DNA of 64,000 bases from Pseudorhizobium banfieldiae (lineage in GTDB: Bacteria; Pseudomonadota; Alphaproteobacteria; Rhizobiales; Rhizobiaceae). The stretch lies in assembly GCF_000967425.1 (NCBI RefSeq), contig NZ_FO082820.1, positions 2,790,001-2,854,000 of the forward strand, given 5' to 3'. Made by a program: the position numbers and the translations under genes. Shown one piece after another: positions 44,664 to 53,684 of the stretch (the stretch's first letter is position 1; the number at the start of each line of letters is the position of its first letter). Under the pieces are notes generated by a model, which searched no databases, had not been told where the DNA came from, and saw only the letters and a program-made list of their open reading frames with translations.

Positions 44664-44688
44664 GGAACCCAGGACGGTCTCGCGGGTT
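44664..44688 (+). promoter_or_regulatory. EcfG-type promoter of the 64-residue protein gene
   Basis: GGAAC, 17 bases, GTT, ending 37 bases before the ATG at 44726. Confidence 0.65.
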
Positions 44689-44725
44689 TGCTCCTCGGAG
44701 AGGCCTTCAAGAAGGAAGATCGACG

Positions 44726-44920
44726 ATGTTCAATTTTCTCCAGCGCTTGTTTGGCCGGACCAGAACCTCCAATCCGGATCTGCACACAGAGCACGCATCC
44801 GAAGAAGTGCAGGTCCTGGTACCTGAAGCCGTGGAACTGCCCCTGCCCAAGGGGCCCCAGGAGGAAATCAGCGTACCGGCGTCGATCAACGGGCGGGACC
44901 TCTCCAGCGGCAGGCTTTAA
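44726..44920 (+). CDS. Small hypothetical protein, possibly stress-induced
   Basis: A 64-residue protein starting MFNFLQRLFGRTRTSNPDLH and continuing with an acidic, Pro-rich tail. The short amphipathic N-terminal helix could touch the membrane. No family is recognised. GAAGGAAG precedes the ATG, and an EcfG-type promoter lies just upstream. The DJ-1-type gene follows after 36 bases and probably shares the transcript. Confidence 0.7.
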   Translation: MFNFLQRLFGRTRTSNPDLHTEHASEEVQVLVPEAVELPLPKGPQEEISVPASINGRDLSSGRL

Positions 44921-44956
44921 GCCTCGCCCACGTAACAAACTCAACAGGAGCAAACA

Positions 44957-45517
44957 ATGGCTGACTTCAAGTCTGCGTCCATTCTTATTCTCGCGACCGA
45001 TGGTTATGAACGGTCGGAACTTCGCGTCCCCCTCGAGGAACTCAGAAAACAGGGTGCTGAGGTGCGGATCGCCTCGATCAAGCCGGGACAGATCAAGAGC
45101 TGGGACGAGACGGACTGGGGCGATAGCGTCCACGTCGACCTCGTCATCTCGGAGGTGAACGTCGAGGAGTTCGACGCCATTGTGCTTCCCGGCGGGCAAA
45201 TCAACCCCGATGTCCTCCGCACCGACGAAGGTGCGGTAGAGCTTGTCCGGAGCTTCGTGAAGAGCGGCAAACCCGTGGCCGCCATCTGCCATGGGCCATG
45301 GCTTCTGGTAGAAGCCGACGCGCTGCGCGGCCGCAAGGCAACGTCCTACTCATCGATCAAGACCGACCTACGTAACGCTGGCGCGCAGTGGGTGGATGAG
45401 GCCGTGGTTGTCGACAACGGCATCATCACTTCGCGCTCGCCGAAGGACCTGCAGCCCTTCGTCGCCAAGATTGTCGAGGAAGTCAAGGAAGGTCGCCACG
45501 CCCGTCGCGCGGCCTGA
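44957..45517 (+). CDS. DJ-1/PfpI family protein (type 1 glutamine amidotransferase-like)
   Basis: Cysteine-centred protein of 186 residues of the PfpI/YhbO/DJ-1 superfamily, acting as a glyoxalase/deglycase, protease-like enzyme or stress chaperone. The nucleophile is the Cys in VAAICHGPWLLVEAD, with the acid Glu in DGYERSELRVPLEELRKQ and the AIVLPGGQINPD strand. It follows a small stress gene and is convergent and back-to-back (no gap) with topoisomerase IB. Oxidative or carbonyl stress is the likely context. Confidence 0.92.
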   Translation: MADFKSASILILATDGYERSELRVPLEELRKQGAEVRIASIKPGQIKSWDETDWGDSVHVDLVISEVNVEEFDAIVLPGGQINPDVLRTDEGAVELVRSFVKSGKPVAAICHGPWLLVEADALRGRKATSYSSIKTDLRNAGAQWVDEAVVVDNGIITSRSPKDLQPFVAKIVEEVKEGRHARRAA

Positions 45518-46627
45518 TCATGCCTCTGCGGCTGCGGCCCTCCACCGCTGGAGGGGGTCCGCAGCCGCACCCGTTTGCGTCTGAAGGCTTGAGCTCTTCA
45601 GTACTGCCAGCAGACGCCGCTCATCGGCGCGCAAGCCACGCAGCTGCGGAAGCTCAAGCTCGTTCTTGAGCAGCCGTTCCACCGGCGATGCGTCATCCAC
45701 GAGGGCCAGCACGGCCGGATGGATATAGCTGGAGCGGCAGACGGCGGGGGTATTGTGGAGCCGCTCGGATGCGGCCTTGCAGATCAGCTTCACACGGGGC
45801 TGAGAGCCTTCCTTGCAGGCCTGCCAGACGGCGGCAAAGCCGGCAAGGCTCCCACCCCAGGTCCTAAACGTTTTCGCCGAGACCGGAAAACCCGCGACGT
45901 CGGCGAGATAGGCATTGAGCCGGCCGGAATCGACGGGATGGGCGGTACCACCATCATCGGGCCAGGAAAAGAGTTGACGCCCTGGCAGATCGGCTATCTC
46001 CTCGAATATCCGCTGGAGCCGTGGGTGCTTGATCGTGTGACTGACCCGTTTTCCTCCCTTTGCCGTGAAGCGAAGGACCACGGCCTCTTCCGTCAACGTC
46101 ATGTGTCGCTTCAACAGGGTCGTCGCCCCGTAGGTCCTGTTTTCCTTTGCATAAGCTTGATTGCCGACGCGCAGATGCGCGGTATCCATCAACGCGATGA
46201 TCGCGGCGAGGACCGCCTCGGGGGTGTCCAGTCCTAAAGCCAGATCCCGCTCGATCCGCCGCCGGATTCGCGGCAGCACCTCCCCAAAACGGGCAAGTTG
46301 ATCGAACTTCAGCTCGCTCCGAAGACTCTGCCATTCCGGATGATACCGATACTGCTTGCGCCCGCGGGCATCATACCCGGTCGCCTGCAGGTGTCCTCGG
46401 CGATCCATGCATATCCAGACATTTTCATAGGCCGGGGGCAGTCCAAGAGCCACAATCCGGCGCTTCTCCTCCGGGTCACTCAGGACGCTCCCATCGGGTA
46501 AACGATAGCAGAAACCCTTGCCCCTCCTTTCACGGCGTATTCCGGGTTCGACGTCGCTCACATAGGTGAGACCTGCAGCCTTGAGGGACTGTTCATCGAA
46601 GGTGGGGAGATCTGTGATGGCATCCAT
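45518..46627 (-). CDS. DNA topoisomerase IB
   Basis: Poxvirus/bacterial type IB topoisomerase of 369 residues that relaxes DNA supercoils through a 3'-phosphotyrosine. The N-terminal domain includes GIRRERRGKGFCYRLPDG. The catalytic domain has RVGNQAYAKENRTYGATTLLK (active Arg region), HTIKHPRLQRIFEEI, FRTWGGSLAGFAAVW and the nucleophile Tyr in NTPAVCRSSYIHPAV. The ATG at 46627 is only nine bases after the -10 element of an exact EcfG promoter, so the mRNA may be leaderless. An HWE kinase gene lies upstream on the same strand, with the promoter in between. Confidence 0.92.
   Translation of the reverse strand: MDAITDLPTFDEQSLKAAGLTYVSDVEPGIRRERRGKGFCYRLPDGSVLSDPEEKRRIVALGLPPAYENVWICMDRRGHLQATGYDARGRKQYRYHPEWQSLRSELKFDQLARFGEVLPRIRRRIERDLALGLDTPEAVLAAIIALMDTAHLRVGNQAYAKENRTYGATTLLKRHMTLTEEAVVLRFTAKGGKRVSHTIKHPRLQRIFEEIADLPGRQLFSWPDDGGTAHPVDSGRLNAYLADVAGFPVSAKTFRTWGGSLAGFAAVWQACKEGSQPRVKLICKAASERLHNTPAVCRSSYIHPAVLALVDDASPVERLLKNELELPQLRGLRADERRLLAVLKSSSLQTQTGAAADPLQRWRAAAAEA
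45527..45569. terminator. Strong hairpin at the convergent DJ-1 / topoisomerase ends
   Basis: TGCGGCTGCGG pairs perfectly with CCGCAGCCGCA and encloses a smaller CCTCCA/TGGAGG stem. It lies nine bases after the DJ-1 stop, inside the last codons of the topoisomerase gene. There is no T-run. Confidence 0.5.
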
Positions 46628-46636
46628 GGGCCTAAC

Positions 46637-46661
46637 AACGGCGGCCCCTGACCTTCGTTCC
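46637..46661 (-). promoter_or_regulatory. EcfG-type promoter of the topoisomerase IB gene
   Basis: On the minus strand: GGAAC, 16 bases, CGTT, an exact match. Only nine bases separate the -10 element from the ATG. Confidence 0.72.
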
Positions 46662-46673
46662 GCTGCGGCGAAA

Positions 46674-48383
46674 TCACAGAAGGAATTCCTGCGCCGCCTC
46701 CCCCGGGCCCCGCTCAAAGGCGTCCCTCGGCGCAACAAGGGTCCAGACGAGCCCGGTGGCGAGATAGCTGATCTCGACCTGTCCGCCAAAGGCCGCAGCA
46801 GCGTGACGCCTGATGATGGTCGTGCCGAAGCCGGTCGTCTGCGGTTCGACGGCAGGGGGACCGCCGATCTCCTCCCATGACAGGTGGAGCAGGGACTTCG
46901 GGTCAGACGGATCTTCCTGTCGCCACGACATGCGAACCCGGCCATCAGGAACCGAAAGTGCACCGTACTTTATGGAGTTGGTGGCAAGTTCATGCAGGAC
47001 CAAACCGAGATTCTGGACCGCCTCGGCGCGCAGGAGGAAATCGTCGCCCTGCAGTTCCACGCGGTCCGCGACGTTTGCGAAGGTATCAAGTTGCACAGTG
47101 ACGAGGCGCCGCAACGGCACCCCGGTCCACTGTTCGATCGCGAGGGCCTCGATAGACTTCCCCAAACCCTGGATTCTGTCGGAGATCGCCTTCTGGAACT
47201 CATCCATGTCCTTTGACTGGCGAGCCAGCTGTCGCATCATGGCCTGGACCAGGGTGAGGATGTTCTTGGTTCGATGGACGAGTTCCTGGAGGATAAGGTG
47301 CATCCGGTCTTCCGCCTGGCTGCGGTCGAAGGATGCGTTGGAGAGAGCCACGGAGATCTGGCTGGCTTCGCGGATTCGCGTCTCCACGGGCGAAACGATT
47401 TCTCCCTTGCCGATACGCTCCGCCATCTGGGCAATCTGCCGGATGGGTATCCGCAACTGGCGGGCAATCAGGTAGCCGCAAAGCATGCCTATACCAAGAA
47501 AGAGCAGGCTGCCGATTATCAGGCTCCGGGAGGCTTCGACGATTTCACTCTGAGCAGCCTCGATCGGCCCCCAGATCACCGCCCTCCAGGTCGATCCCAC
47601 AACCTGTCCATATCCGTAGATCTGCCGTGGCTTGCCATCCACATCTTCGATCGTCCCGTTGATGCCCGTCATCAATTTCAGTGTCTCTTGTGGAAAGGCA
47701 CTGATCGGCGAAGCGTTACTGGCTCCCATGGAGGTGATTATCGTGCCTGCGCCGTCCACGATTGCCACCGACCAGCCAGGGGGCAGGTTGTCCGTGCTGA
47801 TCACTCTGGCGAGATCGGCCGCGTTCTGCGTCATGATCAAAGCGACAGCGTCAGAGGAGCGAGTCATCCTCTCTGGAAGGGGCATTGTGACGTTAAAGAC
47901 GAACTGCTCGCTCGTTGCGCCGAAGAAGACGTCGGAGACATGCGTGACGCCCGTCTCGAGCGCAGTAGCGAGGGCAGATGGATTCGACACTTTCCTGAGC
48001 GGCGTGCCGTAGGGCAGGCGCGTGTTCAAAAGCTGCTGTCCCTCGGCGTCCACCGCCAGAACATAGAGCGAATTGGAGCGAAGGCTATTTTGCGTGCGAT
48101 TGTGGAAGGCTCGAAGATCGCCCTGCTCCAGTTCGGGCGAAGTGGAGAGAATCCGCAGAGTCGTCGTCATATCCTGCAGCGTCCGCTCAACCGAACGCGC
48201 CACAACTTGCGCGTCCTCTGCAGTATTGGCAGCAAGAATCTCGCGGTCGCGGCGCTCCAGCTCCATCATCAGGAGCAGCACGAACACCACGAGCGGCAGG
48301 GCCACGACCGCTGAAAGGGCCATCAGATAGACGCTGATCGGTGCAGTGGGGAAGGTCGGTGAAAACCGAAACAGCTTCCGCAC
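46674..48383 (-). CDS. HWE/HisKA_2-family membrane sensor histidine kinase
   Basis: Sensor kinase of 569 residues. Two membrane helices (about residues 16-40 and 280-302) flank a periplasmic sensing domain of the Cache type. A HAMP segment (IRQIAQMAERIGKGEIVSPV) and the kinase core follow: phosphoacceptor His in LILQELVHRTKNIL, then VLHELATNSIKYGALSVPDG and LSWEEIGGP, marks of the HWE family. Kinases of this family (PhyK-like) feed the PhyR-NepR-EcfG switch. It lies inside the EcfG-promoter cluster but no cognate response regulator is adjacent. The promoter of the gene is not visible in the 246 bases upstream, which otherwise hold nothing I recognise. Confidence 0.9.
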   Translation of the reverse strand: MRKLFRFSPTFPTAPISVYLMALSAVVALPLVVFVLLLMMELERRDREILAANTAEDAQVVARSVERTLQDMTTTLRILSTSPELEQGDLRAFHNRTQNSLRSNSLYVLAVDAEGQQLLNTRLPYGTPLRKVSNPSALATALETGVTHVSDVFFGATSEQFVFNVTMPLPERMTRSSDAVALIMTQNAADLARVISTDNLPPGWSVAIVDGAGTIITSMGASNASPISAFPQETLKLMTGINGTIEDVDGKPRQIYGYGQVVGSTWRAVIWGPIEAAQSEIVEASRSLIIGSLLFLGIGMLCGYLIARQLRIPIRQIAQMAERIGKGEIVSPVETRIREASQISVALSNASFDRSQAEDRMHLILQELVHRTKNILTLVQAMMRQLARQSKDMDEFQKAISDRIQGLGKSIEALAIEQWTGVPLRRLVTVQLDTFANVADRVELQGDDFLLRAEAVQNLGLVLHELATNSIKYGALSVPDGRVRMSWRQEDPSDPKSLLHLSWEEIGGPPAVEPQTTGFGTTIIRRHAAAAFGGQVEISYLATGLVWTLVAPRDAFERGPGEAAQEFLL

Positions 48384-48629
48384 TACATCTTACCTCCCGC
48401 GGCGTCTGAAACGGCCGCATCCGCAGAAAGCCTCATATGTCCGCCCTCACGTGATATGCACGAGGACGTAATTTAGCGACTTTTCAAAGGGGGCCAATCT
48501 TTTGATCGTCCGCGATGAAAATTTGCGTGCCGGGGTAAAGGCTGCCTGCGCGCAACGGCCTCGGCCGACATGCGGAGTCACAGATCGAAGCAATGTTGCG
48601 CCGCTTCGAAACATGTGGCCGAGCACGCC

Positions 48630-48860
48630 CTATCGATCCGCAGGATGCTCCCCAACGTCGAAGTTCGAATCCCACTCATTCGCGGGCTCATCCTTGCCTG
48701 GCGGAACCTTATGTGCAGTGGCGTCTTCCGACCCGGTAATCACGGTGGGTTTTGCGCTAGCGACCCCAGAACTGTGCCCGCCCGCCTTCACGTTCGCGAA
48801 CTGACCCGTCGCGTCACGCTCGACTGTCTTCGCATCGGCCGGTTTTTTAGAGGAAGTCAT
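48630..48860 (-). CDS. Small hydrophilic protein, unknown function
   Basis: A 76-residue disordered, polar protein (SKKPADAKTVERDATGQFAN, later GKDEPANEWDSNFDVGEHPA). No helix-rich or membrane part is seen. It lies 38 bases after the 89-residue protein gene on the same strand and probably shares its EcfG-type promoter at 49205. Its composition resembles desiccation/hydrophilin-like stress proteins, which is inference. Confidence 0.7.
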   Translation of the reverse strand: MTSSKKPADAKTVERDATGQFANVKAGGHSSGVASAKPTVITGSEDATAHKVPPGKDEPANEWDSNFDVGEHPADR

Positions 48861-48898
48861 CGTCTACTCCTGTCTGTGCCAGTATACGACAGCCGGAG

Positions 48899-49168
48899 TC
48901 ACTCCGGCTCGCGCTTCGTCTCTCGGCCTTCAACGCGCTTCGACCCGAATTCGTTGCGGCTGCCGGTGCCGGCACGCTGGTAATCGGCGCGATAAGACTC
49001 GCGTGCCCACGCCTTTGACATCTCGTTTCGGCCATAGGAATCTTCGGCAGTTGCCGCGGAGGGGCTTTCCCGATTGTCGGCGGAAGGGGGTCGATCGCTT
49101 GGGACGTCGCGCTCGTCCCGCAATCCGTCTTTGCGGTAGCCGTCAGACAGTGTCTGATCCTTGCTCAT
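48899..49168 (-). CDS. Small hydrophilic protein, unknown function
   Basis: An 89-residue, charged and Ser/Arg-rich protein (SKDQTLSDGYRKDGLRDERD, later RESYRADYQRAGTGSRNEFG), probably unstructured. AGAGAGGC lies upstream of the ATG. An EcfG-type promoter (49205-49229) is 37 bases before it. A perfect inverted repeat (AGCCGGAGT / ACTCCGGCT, 48891-48909) overlaps its stop codon. Confidence 0.75.
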   Translation of the reverse strand: MSKDQTLSDGYRKDGLRDERDVPSDRPPSADNRESPSAATAEDSYGRNEMSKAWARESYRADYQRAGTGSRNEFGSKRVEGRETKREPE

Positions 49169-49204
49169 GATAACGCCTCTCTTCGGTAATTTCGGTCACC
49201 TTCC

Positions 49205-49229
49205 AACAGACGCGGGAAATGATTGTTCC
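49205..49229 (-). promoter_or_regulatory. EcfG-type promoter of the 89-residue protein gene
   Basis: On the minus strand: GGAAC, 17 bases, GTT, the rightmost such site I found. It also marks the right boundary of the stress island. Confidence 0.65.
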
Positions 49230-49240
49230 GTGGGGACGGC

Positions 49241-50344
49241 TCAGGCGAGACGCTGCGTGGTCGAGGGATCGAACACCACGGCCTTGTCGAGATTGAACAC
49301 AAACGTGAAGCGTTGTTTCGGAGCGATGGCGACATCCGCACGCACACGTCCGGTGAACGTTTCACCTGCGAGGCGGGCAGTCACGAAGGTGTCCGAGCCA
49401 GTCGGCTCCACAAGGCTCACATCGGCCTCAACCATTGCGATCGCATGGGCGGTGGGGTCGACCATTCCTTCGTCGGTGATGCCTTCGGGCCGCAGGCCGA
49501 GAATGACCTCCCTGCCGTCCGGAACGTCTGTCGTCACGGACGAAGGCATGGCCACATTCACCTTGCCACCAAAGAGCGCAATCTGCCGGACGCCGTTGCT
49601 TGTCAAGGTACGCCCCTTCAGCATGTTCATGGCGGGCGACCCCATGAAGTCAGCCACGAAGAGGTTGGCGGGACGGTTGTAGATCTCCGAGGGCGTGCCG
49701 ACCTGCTGGATACCGCCATCCTTGAGGACGACGATCTTCGTTGCCAGGGTCATCGCCTCGATCTGGTCGTGGGTGACGTAGATGATGGTCGCATCGGTAT
49801 TATGGTGCAGCGACTTGATCTCGGCCCGCATCTCCACGCGCAGCTTCGCATCCAGATTGGAGAGCGGCTCGTCGAACAGGAAGACGCGCGGTTGCCGGAC
49901 CAGTGCCCGACCCATTGCCACGCGCTGGCGCTGCCCGCCCGAAAGCTGACTCGGCCGCCGATTCAGCAGATGCTCGATCTGCAGCGTTCCGGCGACATTC
50001 TTGACGGCCTCGGCGCGTTCCGCCTTGCCCACCCCGCGCATCTCGAGCGCGAATCCAATGTTCTCCTCCACCGTCATGTTTGGATAGAGCGCATAGCTCT
50101 GGAACACCATGGCGATGTCCCGCTTGGAAGGATGCAGGTCGTTGATCACCTGGCCGTCGAGGACAATCTCGCCGGAGGTCGGCGGCATCAGCCCCGCAAT
50201 CGCATTGAGCAGGGTGGACTTGCCGCAGCCCGACGGTCCAACCAGGACAAGAAAGTCGCCCTTCTCCATCTCGACGTTGATATCCTTCAGAACCTCGTTG
50301 TTGCCGATCTTCTTGTAGAGGTTGCTGATCCGAAGAAAGCTCAT
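49241..50344 (-). CDS. Sugar ABC transporter ATP-binding protein (MalK/UgpC type)
   Basis: ATPase of a carbohydrate importer, 367 residues. Walker A GPSGCGKSTLLNAIAGL, signature LSGGQRQRVAMGRALVRQP, Walker B FLFDEPLSNLDAKLR and YVTHDQIEAMTLA are all present. A C-terminal TOBE/MalK regulatory domain follows (about residues 240-367). It is the last gene of the leftward binding-protein-permease-permease-ATPase unit, five bases after the second permease. Confidence 0.94.
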   Translation of the reverse strand: MSFLRISNLYKKIGNNEVLKDINVEMEKGDFLVLVGPSGCGKSTLLNAIAGLMPPTSGEIVLDGQVINDLHPSKRDIAMVFQSYALYPNMTVEENIGFALEMRGVGKAERAEAVKNVAGTLQIEHLLNRRPSQLSGGQRQRVAMGRALVRQPRVFLFDEPLSNLDAKLRVEMRAEIKSLHHNTDATIIYVTHDQIEAMTLATKIVVLKDGGIQQVGTPSEIYNRPANLFVADFMGSPAMNMLKGRTLTSNGVRQIALFGGKVNVAMPSSVTTDVPDGREVILGLRPEGITDEGMVDPTAHAIAMVEADVSLVEPTGSDTFVTARLAGETFTGRVRADVAIAPKQRFTFVFNLDKAVVFDPSTTQRLA

Positions 50345-50349
50345 TGCGG

Positions 50350-51231
50350 TTATCCCTTGACTGCGCCGGCCATCAGGCCTCGCACGAAATAGCGTCCGGC
50401 GACGATGTAGACGAAGAGCGTCGGCAGGGCGGCGAAGACGGCCGCCGCCATGTCGACGTTGTATTCTTTGACGCCGGTGGATGAGGAAACGAGGTTGTTG
50501 AGTGCGACGGTCATCGGCGATTCCGAGCCGGAGGAGAAGGACACGCCGAACAGGAAGTCGTTCCAGATATTGGTGAACTGGTAGATCACGGTGACGACGA
50601 TGATCGGGCCCGAACTCGGCAGCAGTATCCGCCAGAATATCTTGAAGAAGCCGGCGCCGTCGATCATTGCCGCCTTGATCAGCTCATCCGGAAAGGCTTC
50701 GTAATAGTTGCGAAAGAACAGGGTGGTGAAGCCGAGACCGTACACGACATGGACGAAGACGAGCCCGGACGTCGAATTGGCAAGGCCGAAGATACCGAGC
50801 ACCCGCGCCATGGGAATGAGAACCGCCTGGAAGGGAATGAAGCAGGCGAACAGCATGAGGCCAAAGACGATCTTGTGGCCGGGAAAGCGCCACTTGGTCA
50901 GCACATAACCGTTGAGCGCACCCAGCACCGTGGAGATCGCCACCGCCGGCACCACCATCTTGATGGAGTTCCAGAAGTATCCCTTGATGCCTTCGCAGGT
51001 CACGCCGATGCATGCGTCTCCCCAGGCTTTCGTCCAGGCGGCCCAGGAAGGATCGCGCGGCAGGGCCAACATGTCGCCGCCGCGAATCTCGGCGAGCGAC
51101 TTGAAGGAGGTCGTCAGCATCACGTAGAGCGGCAGGAGGTAGACTGCTGCCAGAGCGATCAGAAGCGTGTAGATGACGATGCGAGCGGTTCTCGCCGAAC
51201 CTGCACTGACGGAATCGCTGGCGGCGCTCAT
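50350..51231 (-). CDS. Sugar ABC transporter permease (MalG/GtsC type)
   Basis: Inner-membrane permease of 293 residues with six helices, whose coupling loop reads DELIKAAMIDGAGFFKIFWR. It resembles the GtsC subunit of glucose/mannose importers, including the CIGVTCEGIKGYFWNSIKM segment before the second helix. I start at the ATG at 51231, which overlaps the stop of the preceding permease gene by four bases; the longer frame to 51735 is a shadow. Confidence 0.92.
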   Translation of the reverse strand: MSAASDSVSAGSARTARIVIYTLLIALAAVYLLPLYVMLTTSFKSLAEIRGGDMLALPRDPSWAAWTKAWGDACIGVTCEGIKGYFWNSIKMVVPAVAISTVLGALNGYVLTKWRFPGHKIVFGLMLFACFIPFQAVLIPMARVLGIFGLANSTSGLVFVHVVYGLGFTTLFFRNYYEAFPDELIKAAMIDGAGFFKIFWRILLPSSGPIIVVTVIYQFTNIWNDFLFGVSFSSGSESPMTVALNNLVSSSTGVKEYNVDMAAAVFAALPTLFVYIVAGRYFVRGLMAGAVKG

Positions 51232-52154
51232 GTGCGCTTCTCCCGAAGCTCGGAATAGAGATAGGGAACGATGATCGCCGTGATGCCCATCAGCATCATC
51301 ACCGCACTTGCAGAACCGACAGCCATTTGGCTGCGCGTGAATGTGTAGGAATACATGAAGGTCGACGGCAGTTCGGTCGCGTTGCCGGGGCCGCCCCCCG
51401 TCAAGGCAATCACAAGGTCGTAGGACTTGATCGCCATGTGCGCGAGCACGATGACGGCCGACAGGAAGACCGGCCGGAGCATGGGGATGATGATCCGGCG
51501 GTAAATGGCAAGGGTCGGTGCGCCATCGATCTGCGCCGCCTTGATGATTTCCCCGTCGATGCCGCGCAGGCCTGCAAGGAACATCGCCATGATGAAACCG
51601 GACGCTTGCCAGACGCCTGCAATGACAATGGTATAGATCGCCATGTCGGTGTTGATCAGCCAGTCGAACTTGAAGCTCTCCCAGCCGAGGTTGTGCATGG
51701 TCTTCTCCAGCCCGAGCCCCGGGTTGAGAAACCATTTCCAGGCAGTGCCGGTAACGACGAACGAAAGCGCCATCGGATAAAGGAAGATCGGCCGCAGCAC
51801 GCCTTCCGCGCGAATGCGCTGGTCCATCAGGATCGCGATGAACAGGCCGATGGCGATGCAGAGGCTGATATAGAGAACGCCGAAGATCGCGAGGTTCTTG
51901 ATCGCCATGTACCAGTTCGGCTGCGACCAGAGGCGGTAGTAGGCATCAAAGCCGACAAGGTCGTAGATCGGCAGGATTCGGGAGCGCGTGAAGGACAGGT
52001 AGACGGTCCACAGGATGAATCCGTAAACGAAGATCAGGCTGATCGCAAAGGAGGGTGCCAGCACGATCTTGGGCAACGCGGCGCCGAGACGCGCCGCAAG
52101 CCTGCGCCGTGGTCGCTCGGGCGTGACGTAGGGAACGGGCTCAATGGTTGTCAT
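51228..52154 (-). CDS. Sugar ABC transporter permease (MalF/GtsB type)
   Basis: Inner-membrane permease of 308 residues with six helices (first one around residues 30-52). The coupling loop reads GEIIKAAQIDGAPTLAIYRR. It is the first permease of the glucose/mannose-type importer. It is separated from the binding-protein gene by 100 bases holding a hairpin, and it overlaps the second permease by four bases. Confidence 0.92.
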   Translation of the reverse strand: MTTIEPVPYVTPERPRRRLAARLGAALPKIVLAPSFAISLIFVYGFILWTVYLSFTRSRILPIYDLVGFDAYYRLWSQPNWYMAIKNLAIFGVLYISLCIAIGLFIAILMDQRIRAEGVLRPIFLYPMALSFVVTGTAWKWFLNPGLGLEKTMHNLGWESFKFDWLINTDMAIYTIVIAGVWQASGFIMAMFLAGLRGIDGEIIKAAQIDGAPTLAIYRRIIIPMLRPVFLSAVIVLAHMAIKSYDLVIALTGGGPGNATELPSTFMYSYTFTRSQMAVGSASAVMMLMGITAIIVPYLYSELREKRT

Positions 52155-52200
52155 GCACCACCTCCGGCAGATCCCGGCTCAACTCGCGTGGACTGGGTGA

Positions 52201-52230
52201 GAAAATGGCCGGGAATTCCCGGCCATTTTC
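52201..52230 (-). terminator. Hairpin between binding-protein and permease genes
   Basis: A perfect 30-base palindrome (GAAAATGGCCGGGAA and its complement) with a terminal TTTT on each strand. It lies between the binding-protein stop and the permease start, and would lower downstream expression or stabilise the upstream mRNA. Confidence 0.85.
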
Positions 52231-52254
52231 AGAGATGTCTTCAAGGCCCCAGCT

Positions 52255-53511
52255 TTACTGAGCCGCTGCAACGGCCTGCGGCAGGCGCTCGAGCGCCTGA
52301 TCGGTCGTGATCTGGCCGTTGAGATGCTGGGTCACGACGTCGAACACGGCTTCCTTAACCGACGACGGCTGGGCGTGGCCGTGGGCGAGCGACCCGGCGA
52401 GGTTACCGCTTGCAGCAGCCTCGGCAAGGTCCTTCATGCCCTTCTTGCCGCAATCGTCGAATTCCGTGTCCGGAACGTCTGTCCGGGCCGGGACCGAACC
52501 CTTGACCGTGTTGAAGGCGATCTGGAAGGCAGGATCCTCGACGGCTGCAGCCATTTTGAGCTGCGCATTGCGTTTGTCCTCACCAACGTCGAACATCACG
52601 AACTGGTCGGAATTGAAGAGCACCGAGCCCTGCGTCCCGGGGAAGCGGATGCAGACGAAGTCCTCGCCCGGCTTCTTCTCCGCGCGCAGCCACTCACCCT
52701 TCGACCAGTCACCCATCTGCTGGGCGCCCGCCTGTCCTTCGATGACGAGCGCAGTTGAGAGGTTCCAGTCGCGCCCGGAGAAGTTCGCGTCGAAGTACTC
52801 GCGCAGTTTCGACATGTTGTCGAAGACCTGGCGCATCGTATCGCTGGAAAGCGCTTCGGCATCTGCCTCGATCACGGCTTTCTTGTAGAAGTCCATGCCG
52901 CCCACGGAGAGAACGACCGACTCCCAGAGCGTGCCGTCCTGCCAGGGCTGGCCACCGTGTGCGAGCGGCGTGATGCCCTGCTCCTTGAACTTGTCGAGCA
53001 GCGCAAACAGTTCGTCCATGTTCTTCGGCGGCTCGCCGCCGGCCTTGTCGAGCGCCGCCTTGTTCAGCCACAGCCAGTTCGTGGAGTGTACGTTGACGGG
53101 CGCTGCGATCCAGTCGCCGTCGAACTTGGAGAATTCCTGAAGGGCTGCGGGGATGACCTTGTCCCAACCCTGCTCCGTTGCGAGGTCGTTGAGGTTGCCC
53201 ACCACGCCCATTTCCGCCCAGTCCTTGATATCGAAACCGAGCATCTGTACCGCGGTCGGCGGATCACCGGAGGTGACACGTGCGCGAAGCGCCGTCATCG
53301 CCTGCACGCCAGAGCCACCGGCAACCGGCATGTCCTGCCAGCCGATGCCCTGCTTCTGCAGGTTTTCTTTCAGGACGTTCAGCGCGGCAGCCTCGCCGCC
53401 AGACGTCCACCAATGCAGGACTTCGACGCTTTCCTGGGCCTTCGCTGCCCCGGCCGTCAGCGCAATCATGGCAGCGCCGGCGGCCAGCTTTGAAAATATT
53501 CCGATCTTCAT
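52255..53511 (-). CDS. Glucose/mannose-type ABC transporter substrate-binding protein
   Basis: Periplasmic sugar-binding protein (family 1), 418 residues, with a signal peptide ending [43 protein letters not shown] and [22 protein letters not shown] resemble the glucose/mannose-binding GtsA of Pseudomonas and Thermus. The gene is divergent from a LacI regulator. Glucose or mannose is the inferred ligand, but related sugars are possible. Confidence 0.9.
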   Translation of the reverse strand: MKIGIFSKLAAGAAMIALTAGAAKAQESVEVLHWWTSGGEAAALNVLKENLQKQGIGWQDMPVAGGSGVQAMTALRARVTSGDPPTAVQMLGFDIKDWAEMGVVGNLNDLATEQGWDKVIPAALQEFSKFDGDWIAAPVNVHSTNWLWLNKAALDKAGGEPPKNMDELFALLDKFKEQGITPLAHGGQPWQDGTLWESVVLSVGGMDFYKKAVIEADAEALSSDTMRQVFDNMSKLREYFDANFSGRDWNLSTALVIEGQAGAQQMGDWSKGEWLRAEKKPGEDFVCIRFPGTQGSVLFNSDQFVMFDVGEDKRNAQLKMAAAVEDPAFQIAFNTVKGSVPARTDVPDTEFDDCGKKGMKDLAEAAASGNLAGSLAHGHAQPSSVKEAVFDVVTQHLNGQITTDQALERLPQAVAAAQ

Positions 53512-53550
53512 GGGAATCTCCTCTTGATCCGGGCTCCTCTCCGGATAATC

Positions 53551-53564
53551 AATTTATAACGATA
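53551..53564. promoter_or_regulatory. Operator-like repeat, copy 1
   Basis: AATTTATAACGATA, a 14-base direct repeat identical to positions 53685-53698. It lies 40 bases upstream of the sugar-binding-protein ATG. It is probably a half-site or operator of the divergent LacI regulator. Confidence 0.55.
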
Positions 53565-53684
53565 CAAACACGGGAGCTGTCAACCCGAGCCACATGGACT
53601 AAAGCGTCTCGCGCCATCGATTCATCCGTCTGTTATCATTTGTCATTTTTTATTCCGCTGCCGGGACAGGTCGATTGCCCCTCA

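Noticed and set aside
48891..48909. The perfect AGCCGGAGT/ACTCCGGCT repeat as a terminator
   Set aside because: It overlaps the stop codon, lacks a T-run on either strand, and the next gene on the same strand is probably in the same transcript; kept only as a note.
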